DNA from: Pseudonocardia broussonetiae
GTDB taxonomy: Bacteria > Actinomycetota > Actinomycetes > Mycobacteriales > Pseudonocardiaceae
Direction of reading: 5' to 3'
DNA: 64,000 bases
Assembly: GCF_013155125.1 (NCBI RefSeq)
Contig: NZ_CP053564.1
Location: 3,851,501 to 3,915,500 of the forward strand
Numbering within the stretch: the first letter of the stretch is position 1; every line of letters starts with the position of its first letter. The notes beneath the pieces were generated by a model. It saw only the letters and a list, made by a program, of their open reading frames with translations, ran no database searches and was not told the origin of the DNA. This document shows positions 1 through 8,102 of the stretch, one piece after another. The translations under genes were made by a program, and so were the position numbers.

Positions 1-1119
1 GCCGACCCCGCGCCGGAGGCCGCGGTGTTCTCGGCCGACCGTGCCGCCGAGGTCGCGGCGTCGGCGGTCGGGGCGGCGCTGGACCAGCTCGGCACACCCT
101 ACGAGTGGGGCGGCGACGGGCCGGCCGCGGGCGACACCGGCTTCGACTGCTCCGGCCTCACCCACCACGCCTACGCCGTCGCGGGCGTCGCGATCCCGCG
201 CACCGCGCACACGCAGTACTACGCCGGGGCCGGCGTGCCGGACGGGATGCCGCTGCAGCCCGGTGACCTGGTCTTCTACGGCGTCCCCGAGCGCGTCTAC
301 CACGTCGGGCTCTACCTGGGCGACGGGACGATGGTGAACGCGCCCTCGCGCGGGAAGCCGGTGCAGGTGGCGCAGTACCGCTACCCCGGCGACGAGTACC
401 TGGGCGCCACGCGTCCCGCCTCCCTCGGCGACCCCGCGCTCCTGCCGCCGCGCCCCGCGCCCGCTCCCGCCCCGGTCCCGGTGCCGGAGTCGTTCGACGC
501 CCCGCCCGCCGCGCTACCCGACGGCCTGCGCGACCGGGTGGAGGGGGTGGCGCCGCGCGACCGGAGCGCCGCCCTCGGGCCGGTGACGGCCCCCGCCCCG
601 GCGGCGGTGGCGGCGGTGCTCCCGGCTCCGGTCGAGGTGCCGGCGGTGCCGGTCGAGCTGCCGGTCGAGGTCCCGGTCGAGGTCCCGCTCGACGTCTCCG
701 CCGCCGCGGCCGTGCTGCGCGCCGCCCCGCCGGTCGCCGGGTTCGGGGCGCTGCGGGCGCCGGCCGACCAGGACGACCAGGACGAGGACCAGGACGAGGT
801 CGACGGGGACGAGCGGGAGCAGCCCGACACCACCGTCGCCACCCGCGACCACCTCGTCGCCCTGGGCCCGGTCGACGCCGACCCCGACGGCCTGCCGCCA
901 GTTGTCGGGCGGGTCGGGACGCTGCTGCGGGTGCCGGCCGAGGTCGTCGACGGGCTGCGGGTCGGCGACACCGTGGAGGTCACGGAAGAGGACGTCACCG
1001 ATGACCTGGTGGTCGTGGAGCGCCGCATTCTCGACGCCGAGGAGGCCGGCGACACCGACGGCCCCGCCCTGCTCGCCCCGGCCGCCGACGGCCGCTGGAC
1101 CGTGCTCCTGCTCGGCTGA
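1..1119 (+). CDS. NlpC/P60 peptidoglycan endopeptidase (5' partial)
   Basis: Putative secreted cell-wall hydrolase that would cleave stem-peptide bonds in peptidoglycan. The frame is open from base 1, so the gene probably begins left of the window; GTG at 25 is the first internal start candidate (364 aa from there). Counting from it, residues 15-130 form an NlpC/P60 domain with catalytic Cys42 in DCSGLTHHAY, His93 in VYHVGLYLGD and a polar third residue near Asn105. Residues about 136-265 are a Pro/Ala/Val-rich linker ending in a very acidic stretch. The last 90 residues match no family I know. No signal peptide is visible, which fits a missing 5' end. It converges on the NHL gene, with 4 bp between the stops. 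Confidence 0.85.
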   Translation, partial: ADPAPEAAVFSADRAAEVAASAVGAALDQLGTPYEWGGDGPAAGDTGFDCSGLTHHAYAVAGVAIPRTAHTQYYAGAGVPDGMPLQPGDLVFYGVPERVYHVGLYLGDGTMVNAPSRGKPVQVAQYRYPGDEYLGATRPASLGDPALLPPRPAPAPAPVPVPESFDAPPAALPDGLRDRVEGVAPRDRSAALGPVTAPAPAAVAAVLPAPVEVPAVPVELPVEVPVEVPLDVSAAAAVLRAAPPVAGFGALRAPADQDDQDEDQDEVDGDEREQPDTTVATRDHLVALGPVDADPDGLPPVVGRVGTLLRVPAEVVDGLRVGDTVEVTEEDVTDDLVVVERRILDAEEAGDTDGPALLAPAADGRWTVLLLG

Positions 1120-1123
1120 CCGC

Positions 1124-2911
1124 CTACGGGACCGAGGTGCTGCGCAGCGGCAGCGTCAGCACCCGCGGCGCGTCCGGCACCAGCCGCAGCGGGATGCCCC
1201 AGTCCTGCTGGTAGCGGTGGCAGGCGGCGAACACGCCGTCGCCGTCGTCGCAGGCCGCCGCGGCCACGCTCACCTGCAGCACGCCCTCCCCGTCGGCGGC
1301 GAGGACGAGCTCGCGCGTGAGCCCGGGGGAGGTGCCGCCGCCCGAGACCAGCAGCTCGGGCGGGGACGCGGCGACGGTGAGCGAGGTCGGGTCGCCGAAC
1401 CGCGCGTCGAGGTGCTGACCGGTCGGCGGGACGAAGTCGACGTGCAGCGTGAGCGCGCCGGGGGCGAGATCGGTGCGGGCGCGCCGCACGCGGTGCGCGG
1501 CCCCGTCGACGCGGGTGCTCGCCGGCACCGGCACCCGCACGAGCCGGTGCGCGGCGGACTCCACGACGACGAGGGTGTCGCCGTCGACCAGCACGTCCGA
1601 GGGCTCCCGCAGGTCGCGCGCGAGGGTCGACACGGTGCGGGCGGCGGGGTCGTAGCGGCGCAGCGCCCCGTTGTAGGTGTCGGCGACGACGACCGACCCG
1701 TCGGGCAGCACCGCCACCCCGAGCGGGTGCTGCAGCAGCGCCTGCCCGGCGTCGCCGTCGCGGTGGCCGAAGTCGAACAGCCCGAGGCCGACGGCCGTGC
1801 TCACGGCCGCGCCGACGGCGGGCCGCGCGGTGACCGACCGCAGCGCGGAGGTCTCGGAGTCGGCGACCCAGAGCGTGCCGTCGAGGTCGACCGCCAGGCC
1901 CGAGGGCTGCGCGAAGAACGCGTCCGACGGCGGGCCGTCGCGCAGCCCCTCGTTCGTGGTGCCCGCCAGCACCCGCGCGTCGCCGGTGGCCGGGTCGAGC
2001 TCCCACAGCTGGTGCGTGCCCGCCATCGCGACGACGACGCGCCCGTCCCACCACGCGAGGTCCCAGGGCGTCGACAGCTCGGCGGAGCCCTCCCCGACCT
2101 CCACCCGCGTGCGCAGCTGCGCACCCGTGCCCGCCACCGTCGACACCGCGCCGTCGGCGAGGCGCACCCGGCGGACCGCGTGGTTCACCGCGTCGGCCAC
2201 CAGCACGTCGCCGTCGGGGAGCCGGAGCAGGCCCTGGGGCTCGGAGAACCGCGGGCTCGTCCCGTCGACGAACCCGCGCTCGCCCGTGCCGATCCGCCGC
2301 CGCTCGGTGACGAGGTCGGGCTCCAGCTCCACGAGCTGGTGGTGCGCGGTGTCCGACACGAGGAACGTGCCGTCGAGCGCGACGACCTTGCCGGGGAAGC
2401 GCAGCGCCGTCTCCGGCTCGGGCGGCGGGACGTACGGTCCGTCGCCGCGGCGCAGCGCCTCGCCGTGGGTCGCGACCAGCTCCTCGACGAGCACCGCCAG
2501 CCCGTGCGCGTGCCCCTCGCCCGCCATCTGCGCGACGACGTACCCCGCCGGGTCGATCACGACGAGCGTCGGCCAGGCGCGGGCGGCGTAGGCGTCCCAC
2601 ATCGCGAGGTCGGGGTCGTCGAGCACCGGGTGCGTGACGCCGTAGCGCTCCACGGCGGCCTCGACGGCGGCCGGGTCGGCCTCGTGCACGAACTTCGGCG
2701 AGTGCACCCCGACGACCACGAGGACGTCGGCGAAGCGCTCCTCCAGCTCGCGGAGCTCGTCGAGGACGTGCAGGCAGTTAACGCAGCAGAACGTCCAGAA
2801 GTCGAGCAGGACGATCTTGCCGCGCAGGTCGGCGAGCGAGAGGTCCACCCCGCCGGTGTTCAGCCAGCGACGCCCGCGCAGCTGCGGCGCGCGTACCCGG
2901 GTGCGGTCCAC
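1124..2911 (-). CDS. Thioredoxin-like / NHL-repeat protein
   Basis: 595 aa. The N-terminal 150 residues are a thioredoxin-like fold with the segment KIVLLDFWTFCCVNCLHVL; the C-x2-C pair is Cys43/Cys46, preceded by another Cys. The rest is an NHL beta-propeller (repeats such as GLAVDLDGTLWVADSE and GVAVLPDGSVVVADTY), followed by a small C-terminal beta domain. This architecture is common in actinobacteria; a thiol-disulfide redox role is inferred and the substrate is unknown. The GTG at 2911 was chosen because it starts just before the conserved RAPxLxGRxWLNTGG segment; the frame stays open further upstream but that stretch overlaps the divergent glycosylase gene. Transcribed away from the Fpg/Nei gene, with 57 bp between starts. 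Confidence 0.85.
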   Translation of the reverse strand: MDRTRVRAPQLRGRRWLNTGGVDLSLADLRGKIVLLDFWTFCCVNCLHVLDELRELEERFADVLVVVGVHSPKFVHEADPAAVEAAVERYGVTHPVLDDPDLAMWDAYAARAWPTLVVIDPAGYVVAQMAGEGHAHGLAVLVEELVATHGEALRRGDGPYVPPPEPETALRFPGKVVALDGTFLVSDTAHHQLVELEPDLVTERRRIGTGERGFVDGTSPRFSEPQGLLRLPDGDVLVADAVNHAVRRVRLADGAVSTVAGTGAQLRTRVEVGEGSAELSTPWDLAWWDGRVVVAMAGTHQLWELDPATGDARVLAGTTNEGLRDGPPSDAFFAQPSGLAVDLDGTLWVADSETSALRSVTARPAVGAAVSTAVGLGLFDFGHRDGDAGQALLQHPLGVAVLPDGSVVVADTYNGALRRYDPAARTVSTLARDLREPSDVLVDGDTLVVVESAAHRLVRVPVPASTRVDGAAHRVRRARTDLAPGALTLHVDFVPPTGQHLDARFGDPTSLTVAASPPELLVSGGGTSPGLTRELVLAADGEGVLQVSVAAAACDDGDGVFAACHRYQQDWGIPLRLVPDAPRVLTLPLRSTSVP

Positions 2912-2968
2912 GTGCGCCCCAACCCCGCTCGCCGCGCGCGTGTTCCCGGCGCCGGAGAGGATGGCGCC

Positions 2969-3763
2969 ATGCCCGAACTTCCCGAGGTGGAGCTGGCCCG
3001 CACCGTGTTGGAGGACGCGCTGGACCGCGAGATCGCCTCCGTCGACGACAACGACGACTGGGTCTGCCGCCCGCACCCGCCCGGCGAGATCGCGCGGGCG
3101 CTGGTCGGCGGCGCGCTGACGGCGGCGCACCGGCGGGGCAAGACGATGTGGTGCGAGACGCGCGTCGGCGGGGAGGCCGGGCCCGACCTGGGCATCCACC
3201 TGGGCATGGGCGGGCAGATCGTCGTCGACGGGAAGGTCGGGCCGACCGGGCCCGAGCACCGCAACCCGGGCAACCGCAAGCCCGAGTGGGACCGGTTCAC
3301 GGTGAACTTCGCCGACGGCGGCGTGCTGCGCCTGTTCGACAAGCGCCGCCTGGGCCGCGTCCGCCTCGACCCGAACCTCGACGCGCTGGGCCCGGACGCC
3401 GAGACGATCTCCCGCGAGGAGTTCCGCACCCGCGTCGGGCGCGGGCACGCGGCGGTGAAGGCGCGGCTGCTCGACCAGTCGGTGCTCGCCGGCGTCGGCA
3501 ACCTGCTCGCCGACGAGACGCTCTGGCAGGCCTCGACGAACCCGGCGCGCCCGGCCGACGAGCTGCGCCCGAAGGACCTCGACCGGCTCTACGACGCGCT
3601 GGAGTCGTCGTTGAAGGCGGCCATCGCGCACGGCGGCGTGCACACCGGCGAGGTCATCCCGTACCGCAACGCCGACGCCGCCTGCCCGCGCTGCGGCTCG
3701 CACATGCTGCACGGCACCGTCGGCGGCCGGTCGACGTGGTGGTGCGCGCAGGAGCAGCGCTAG
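2969..3763 (+). CDS. Fpg/Nei family DNA glycosylase
   Basis: 264 aa base-excision repair enzyme (DNA glycosylase/AP lyase). It begins MPELPEVE, giving the N-terminal Pro nucleophile and following Glu of the family once Met is removed. Lys in RRGKTMW matches the conserved phosphate-binding lysine, and LLDQSVLAGVGNLLADE is the helix-two-turn-helix motif. The C-terminal zinc finger shows CPRC and a later WWC, but the residue where the fourth Cys would be is Glu (CAQEQR, the last residues). So the classic four-Cys finger is incomplete or uses another ligand. Oxidised-pyrimidine or FapyG substrate cannot be decided from sequence. Its stop overlaps the cupin stop on the other strand by 4 bp. Confidence 0.88.
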   Translation: MPELPEVELARTVLEDALDREIASVDDNDDWVCRPHPPGEIARALVGGALTAAHRRGKTMWCETRVGGEAGPDLGIHLGMGGQIVVDGKVGPTGPEHRNPGNRKPEWDRFTVNFADGGVLRLFDKRRLGRVRLDPNLDALGPDAETISREEFRTRVGRGHAAVKARLLDQSVLAGVGNLLADETLWQASTNPARPADELRPKDLDRLYDALESSLKAAIAHGGVHTGEVIPYRNADAACPRCGSHMLHGTVGGRSTWWCAQEQR

Positions 3764-4242
3764 AACACGAGCCCGTGCCGCTCCATGACCGGACCGGTGG
3801 CGGCGAAGTCGAGGTCGCACCCGAACCGCTCGGCCAGCGCCGCGAGCTCGTCGGGCGAGGGCTCCGCGGTGAGGTCGGCGAACGAGCGGAACAGCTCCTC
3901 GAGGCCCGCGGGGGAGATCAGCTCCAGGACGCTCGCCGGCTCGTCGCCCGCGTTCCAGAACGTGTGCCACTGGTCGCGCGGCTTGAACAGCAGGTCACCG
4001 GGCTCCGCGACGACCTCCTGCCCGTCCAGCACCGCCCCGATCCGGCCGGTGAGCACGTAGGTGTACTCGTCCTCGTCGCGGTGGCGGTGCATCGGCGCCG
4101 CCAGGGCACGGGGCTCGAACAGGTGCTGGACCAGGGCGAAGCGGCCGCCCGTGTCCTTGCCGTCGATCATGAAGCGGTCCCGCACGCCGGCGAGAGACGT
4201 GATGTCCCCGTCGTGCGGTCCGAGTACGCGAGGCGTCGTCAT
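3760..4242 (-). CDS. Cupin-domain protein
   Basis: 160 aa single-domain cupin. Motif 1 is PMHRHRDEDEYTYVLTGR (about residues 50-67) with the two His and the Glu that usually bind a metal. Motif 2 is PRDQWHTFWNAG with the third His. The C-terminal 45 residues are helical and acidic. Substrate unknown; such proteins are enzymes or small-molecule sensors. It is divergent from the LuxR-type gene (90 bp between starts), so the two may share a control region. The ATG at 4242 is the first good start after an in-frame stop. Confidence 0.8.
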   Translation of the reverse strand: MTTPRVLGPHDGDITSLAGVRDRFMIDGKDTGGRFALVQHLFEPRALAAPMHRHRDEDEYTYVLTGRIGAVLDGQEVVAEPGDLLFKPRDQWHTFWNAGDEPASVLELISPAGLEELFRSFADLTAEPSPDELAALAERFGCDLDFAATGPVMERHGLVF

Positions 4243-4331
4243 GGCGGCGACGCTAGGTCCGGCGGTGGCGGCGTCCCATACCAGGAAGATGGTGTTCCGC
4301 GCGGTCCCGTCCCGGCGTAGCGTCCCCGGGC

Positions 4332-5531
4332 GTGCCCGACCTGGAGCGCGCCGCCGAGCGCATCGCGCGGCTCACCGCCGGGCCGCACGACCTCGCGACG
4401 CTCTGGCACGAGGCGACCGACGTCCTGGCCGGTGCGGTCCCGCACTTCTGGGCGCCGTGCTGGTACACCCTCGACCCGGCGTCGCTGCTGATGACCAGCC
4501 ACGTCCACGACGGGATGCCGGAGTTCCCCGCGGAGTGGCTGCACGCGGAGTACCTGGGCGACGACGTGCACCGCCTCGCCGACGTGACCCGCAGCGCGAC
4601 CGGCATCTCGACGCTGCACGAGGCCACCGGCGGCGACCCGAGCAGCAGCCCGCGCTGGCACGCCAACATGGAGATGGGCGGCGACCAGGAGCTGATCCTG
4701 GGCCTGCGCACCCGCGGCGGCGAGGTGTGGGGCGCGCTCGGCCTCTACCGCGCGCCCGGCGCGCCGGTGTTCGACCGCGCCGAGAAGGAGTTCCTGACGG
4801 CGGTGGCGCCGCGCCTCGCGGAGGGGGCGAGGCGGGCGCTGCTGGTCGGTGAGGCCGTCGACCCTGAGGGGCCGGAGGCGCCCGGGCTGGTGGTGCTCGA
4901 CGAGCGCCTCGAGGTGCGCTCGACGACCCCGGCGGTCGACCGCTGGCTCGCCGAGCTCCCCGACGGCGACCCCGGCGCCGGACGCCTGCCCACCGCGGTC
5001 CTGTCGGTGGCCGCGCGGGCGCTGCGCGGCGGCGGGACGACGGCGATGGCGCGGGTGCTCTCGCGCGGCGGGTCGTGGCTGGTGCTGCACGGGGCGCCGC
5101 TCGGGCCGCCCGCCGACCGGCAGGTGGCGGTGATCGTCGAGGCGGCCCACCCCGCCCGGATCCTGCCGCTGCTGATGGCGGCCTACGGCCTCACCGATCG
5201 GGAGCGCGACGTGACCGGCCTGGTCCTGCGCGGCCGGTCGACCGACCGCATCGCCCGCGAGCTGGTGGTCTCGGCGCACACCGTGCAGCAGCACCTGAAG
5301 TCGGTGTTCGACAAGACCGGCGTGCGGACCCGCCGCGACCTCGTCGCGACCGTCTTCTTCACCCACTACGCCCCGCGCTTCCGCGACAACGAGGACCGCG
5401 TCGTGCGGGGCCGGCCGGTGCGCGGCGGGCCGGTCAGCGCAGCCGCGCCACCTCCGCCTCCAGCTGCGCGATCCGCTCCCGCATCGGGGCCAGCGCGTCG
5501 ACCAGCTCGGCCTCCGACCACCGCGGGGTGA
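4332..5531 (+). CDS. LuxR-type transcriptional regulator
   Basis: 399 aa. Residues 1-160 look like a GAF-type sensor (AEKEFLTAVAPRLAEG near its end), the middle like a second PAS-like region, and residues 280-345 are a LuxR/FixJ HTH (LTDRERDVTGLVLRGRSTDR, then HTVQQHLKSVFDKTGV). No receiver domain is present, so it is not a standard response regulator. The GTG at 4332 has TAGCGT at 4318-4323, which fits a leaderless transcript. The last 30 residues are a low-complexity Pro/Ala tail that overlaps the 3' end of the convergent PPOX gene by 98 bp; the ancestral stop may have been lost. Target genes unknown. Confidence 0.8.
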   Translation: MPDLERAAERIARLTAGPHDLATLWHEATDVLAGAVPHFWAPCWYTLDPASLLMTSHVHDGMPEFPAEWLHAEYLGDDVHRLADVTRSATGISTLHEATGGDPSSSPRWHANMEMGGDQELILGLRTRGGEVWGALGLYRAPGAPVFDRAEKEFLTAVAPRLAEGARRALLVGEAVDPEGPEAPGLVVLDERLEVRSTTPAVDRWLAELPDGDPGAGRLPTAVLSVAARALRGGGTTAMARVLSRGGSWLVLHGAPLGPPADRQVAVIVEAAHPARILPLLMAAYGLTDRERDVTGLVLRGRSTDRIARELVVSAHTVQQHLKSVFDKTGVRTRRDLVATVFFTHYAPRFRDNEDRVVRGRPVRGGPVSAAAPPPPPAARSAPASGPARRPARPPTTAG

Positions 5532-6039
5532 TGTGCTGGGGGCAGTTGCGCTGCACGCCCTCCACGTGGATCAGCACGACCCGCTCGGGCGTGCCGTCGG
5601 CGGCGACGTCCGACAGGCGCGCGGTCAGCTCCGGGTCGGCGTCCAGGGCGACGACCTCCGCGCGCCCGAGCAGCTTGAGCCGCCGCTGCCCCGCGTAGTC
5701 CATGGCGAAGACGGCGACGCGGTCGTCGTGGCGCAGGTTGCCGGCCGAGACGTACTGGCGGTTGCCGCGGACGTCGACGAAGCCGAGCGTGTGCTCGTCG
5801 AGGACGTGCAGGAACCCGGGCGGGCCGCCGCGGTGCTGGACGTAGGGCCAGCCGGTCTCGCCGACCGTCGCGAGGTAGACGCCGTCGCGCTCGGCCAGGA
5901 ACGCCGCCTCCGACGGGCCGAGCGCGTCGGGCCCGGCGTCGGCCGGCCCGAGCATCCGCGCCATGGCGGTGGCGCTGCCCTGCTCCGCCTGGACCTCGCG
6001 GACGGTACCGGTGAACGCCAGCTGCGCGAATCGACTCAT
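5434..6039 (-). CDS. Pyridoxamine 5'-phosphate oxidase-like (PPOX) flavoprotein
   Basis: 201 aa split beta-barrel protein of the PPOX family. The core FLAERDGVYLATVGETGWPYVQHRGGPPGFLHV, split here by description only at residues about 46-78, is the FMN/F420-binding region seen in these proteins. It ends in a charged helix (ERIAQLEAEVARLR) that may form a coiled coil. Reaction not predictable. It is divergent from the TetR gene, and a palindrome between the two (6046-6067) begins 7 bp from its start, so repression by that TetR protein is likely. Confidence 0.82.
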   Translation of the reverse strand: MSRFAQLAFTGTVREVQAEQGSATAMARMLGPADAGPDALGPSEAAFLAERDGVYLATVGETGWPYVQHRGGPPGFLHVLDEHTLGFVDVRGNRQYVSAGNLRHDDRVAVFAMDYAGQRRLKLLGRAEVVALDADPELTARLSDVAADGTPERVVLIHVEGVQRNCPQHITPRWSEAELVDALAPMRERIAQLEAEVARLR

Positions 6040-6045
6040 GGAAGA

Positions 6046-6067
6046 AACGGTACCGATCGGTTCCGTT
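6046..6067. promoter_or_regulatory. Candidate TetR operator
   Basis: Near-perfect 22-bp inverted repeat, AACGGTACCGA facing TCGGTTCCGTT, with one mismatch per arm pair. It lies in the 46-bp gap between the divergent PPOX and TetR genes. This is the usual arrangement for an autoregulating TetR repressor; binding is inferred. Confidence 0.7.
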
Positions 6068-6085
6068 TTGCGCTAGTGTCGGTCC

Positions 6086-6610
6086 ATGCCGACCGCCGCC
6101 CGCGAGCGCCTGCTCGACGCCGCCGACCGCCTGTTCCACGCCGAGGGGGCCCGCGCGGTCGGGGTGGAGCGGCTGCTCGCGGAGTCCGGCGTCGGCCGGG
6201 CGTCGTTCTACCGGCACTTCCCGGGCAAGGACGACCTGGTCGTCGCGGTGCTGGAGCGGCGCCTGGCCCGCTGGCGCTCGGCCTTCGCGGCCTCCGTCGA
6301 GTCCCGCGGCGGCGGGGTGGCCGCGGTGTTCGAGGAGCTCGCCGACCAGGTCGTCGCGCCGGGCTTCCGCGGCTGCCCCGCGATCAACGCGATCATCGAG
6401 GCGGCCGACGCCGGCAGCGCCACGCACGCGCTCGGCGCGGCGCACAAGGAGGCGCTGGTGGCGTGGCTGACCCCGCTGGCCGGTGACGAGGAGCGCGCGC
6501 GGCAGGTGCTGCTCCTCGTCGACGGTGCCCTGGTCACGGCCCTGCGCGAGCCCGGCGGCGCTCCCGTCCGGCGGGCGGCGGAGATCGCTGCCAGGCTGGC
6601 CGACCTCTGA
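6086..6610 (+). CDS. TetR family repressor
   Basis: 174 aa. The N-terminal HTH is clear: RERLLDAADRLFHAEGARAV then VGRASFYRHFPGKDDLVVAV (about residues 6-55). The C-terminal ligand domain resembles the TetR_C proteins with the FRGCPAINAIIEAAD segment. It probably controls itself and the divergent PPOX flavoprotein through the palindrome at 6046-6067. The DUF899 gene follows on the same strand after 28 bp and may be in the same regulon. Ligand unknown. Confidence 0.85.
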   Translation: MPTAARERLLDAADRLFHAEGARAVGVERLLAESGVGRASFYRHFPGKDDLVVAVLERRLARWRSAFAASVESRGGGVAAVFEELADQVVAPGFRGCPAINAIIEAADAGSATHALGAAHKEALVAWLTPLAGDEERARQVLLLVDGALVTALREPGGAPVRRAAEIAARLADL

Positions 6611-6638
6611 GACCGCCTCTGGAGGGAGCGCCCACCGC

Positions 6639-7334
6639 ATGGTCGATCACCGCACCGGTACCCGGGACGAGTGGCTCGCCGAGAGGAGGGAGCTGCTGGA
6701 GGCCGAGAAGGAGCACACCCGCCGCGGCGACGAGCTCGCCGCCCGGCGCCGGGAGCTGCCGTGGGTGCGCGTGGAGCAGGAGTACGCCTTCACCACCGGC
6801 GCGGGCACCGCGAACCTGGCCGACCTCTTCGGCGGCCGGTCGCAGCTGCTCGTCTACCACTTCATGTTCCCCGGCTGCCCGAGCTGCGCGTCACTGGTCG
6901 ACGGCGTCGACGCCAGCACGGTGCACCTGGAGAACCACGACGTCGCGGTGGTCGCGGTCTGCCGCTCGCCGATCGACGAGCTGACCGCGTTCCGCGAGCG
7001 GATGGGGTGGCGCATCCCGTTCGCGTCCTCGGCGGACAGCTCCTTCAACCACGACTTCGGCGTCTCGGTCACCGACGAGCAGCTCCGCGACGGGGCGGAG
7101 TACAACTTCGCGCCGCTGCCCTCTGTGCCGGCCGACGAGCTGGGTCACTGGCCCCGCGACTTCCCGGGCATCAGCGCGTTCGCCCGCGAGGGCGACGAGG
7201 TGTTCCACACCTACTCCGCCTACGCCCGCGGCGGCGACGGCCTGTGGTCGATGTACCAGTGGCTCGACCGCACGCCGCTCGGGCGCCGCGACGACCCCGG
7301 CGGGCCGTGGTTCCGGCTGCGCGACGAGTACTGA
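6639..7334 (+). CDS. DUF899 thioredoxin-like protein
   Basis: 231 aa. The fold is thioredoxin-like: YHFMFPGCPSCASLVDGVD carries a C-x2-C pair, and WSMYQWLDRTPLGR with a final RLRDEY is typical of the DUF899 family. Function of the family is not established. The ATG at 6639 is preceded by GGAGGG at 6621-6626. An N-terminal helical section (residues 8-40, rich in Glu/Arg) precedes the fold, as usual for the family. It lies 28 bp after the TetR gene, probably cotranscribed. Confidence 0.85.
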   Translation: MVDHRTGTRDEWLAERRELLEAEKEHTRRGDELAARRRELPWVRVEQEYAFTTGAGTANLADLFGGRSQLLVYHFMFPGCPSCASLVDGVDASTVHLENHDVAVVAVCRSPIDELTAFRERMGWRIPFASSADSSFNHDFGVSVTDEQLRDGAEYNFAPLPSVPADELGHWPRDFPGISAFAREGDEVFHTYSAYARGGDGLWSMYQWLDRTPLGRRDDPGGPWFRLRDEY

Positions 7335-7384
7335 GGCCCCGGACCCCGACAGGCGGGCGCAGCTGTCAGGGGGGGGCGCAGCTG

Positions 7385-8089
7385 TCAGGCGGGCGCGGCT
7401 GTCGGGTGGGTGCGCCGGCGCCACCACCGCCAGACCGCCACGCACGCGACCAGCCAGGCCGCGCCGAGCAGCCAGCCGCTGACGACGTCGCTGAACCAGT
7501 GCACGCCCAGGTAAACCCGGGTGGCGCCGACCGCCCCGACCCACAGGGCGGCGGCCGCCACCATCGCGACCCGGGCGAGCGCGCTGCGCCCGGCCCACGC
7601 GAGCACGACGAGCGAGCCGATCACGACCGTCGACATCGTGGCGTGCCCCGAGGGCAGCGACTCGTTCGTCTCCCGGACCACCTGCGTGACGGCCGGCGGC
7701 CGCGGCCGGTCGACCAGCACCTTGACCCCGCGGAACAGCAGGACCGCCCCGGCCATCGCGGTGACGACGAACACCGCGTCCGACCGCCGTCCGCGCGTCC
7801 AGCACCAGATCCCGGTGAGCGTGGCGAGCACGGCCATCGCGAACGTGTTGCCGACCGTCGTCAGCGTGACCGCGGCGGTGTTCAGCCCGCCGGTGCGGGT
7901 CTCGACCGCCTCGCCGAGCAGCCGGGCGTCGAACCGCGCCGGGCCGACCCCGTCGAGCGCCGCCCACATCGCCGCCCCGGCCGCCAGCAGCAGGAGCACG
8001 GCGGTGAGCGCGGTGCGCACGTGGCGCGGCCCGGGCTCGGGCAGGTGGCGATCGAGCCCGGCGGGTGCCGCGCCGTCGTGGTCGGTCAT
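7385..8089 (-). CDS. PAP2-family membrane phosphatase
   Basis: 234 aa integral membrane protein with five to six hydrophobic segments. It has the three type 2 phosphatidic acid phosphatase motifs: K123-x6-RP (KVLVDRPRP), PSGH at 146-149, and TRVYLGVHWFSD at 190-201, where Thr replaces the usual Ser. The expected reaction is dephosphorylation of a lipid phosphate such as undecaprenyl pyrophosphate or phosphatidic acid on the outer membrane face. Its 3' end contains a tandem duplication of an about 18-bp unit (7351-7400) that encodes the C-terminal Ala/Pro tail. It lies downstream of pgi with 13 bp between. Confidence 0.88.
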   Translation of the reverse strand: MTDHDGAAPAGLDRHLPEPGPRHVRTALTAVLLLLAAGAAMWAALDGVGPARFDARLLGEAVETRTGGLNTAAVTLTTVGNTFAMAVLATLTGIWCWTRGRRSDAVFVVTAMAGAVLLFRGVKVLVDRPRPPAVTQVVRETNESLPSGHATMSTVVIGSLVVLAWAGRSALARVAMVAAAALWVGAVGATRVYLGVHWFSDVVSGWLLGAAWLVACVAVWRWWRRRTHPTAAPA

Positions 8090-8102
8090 CGGTGCCTTCC
8101 GG

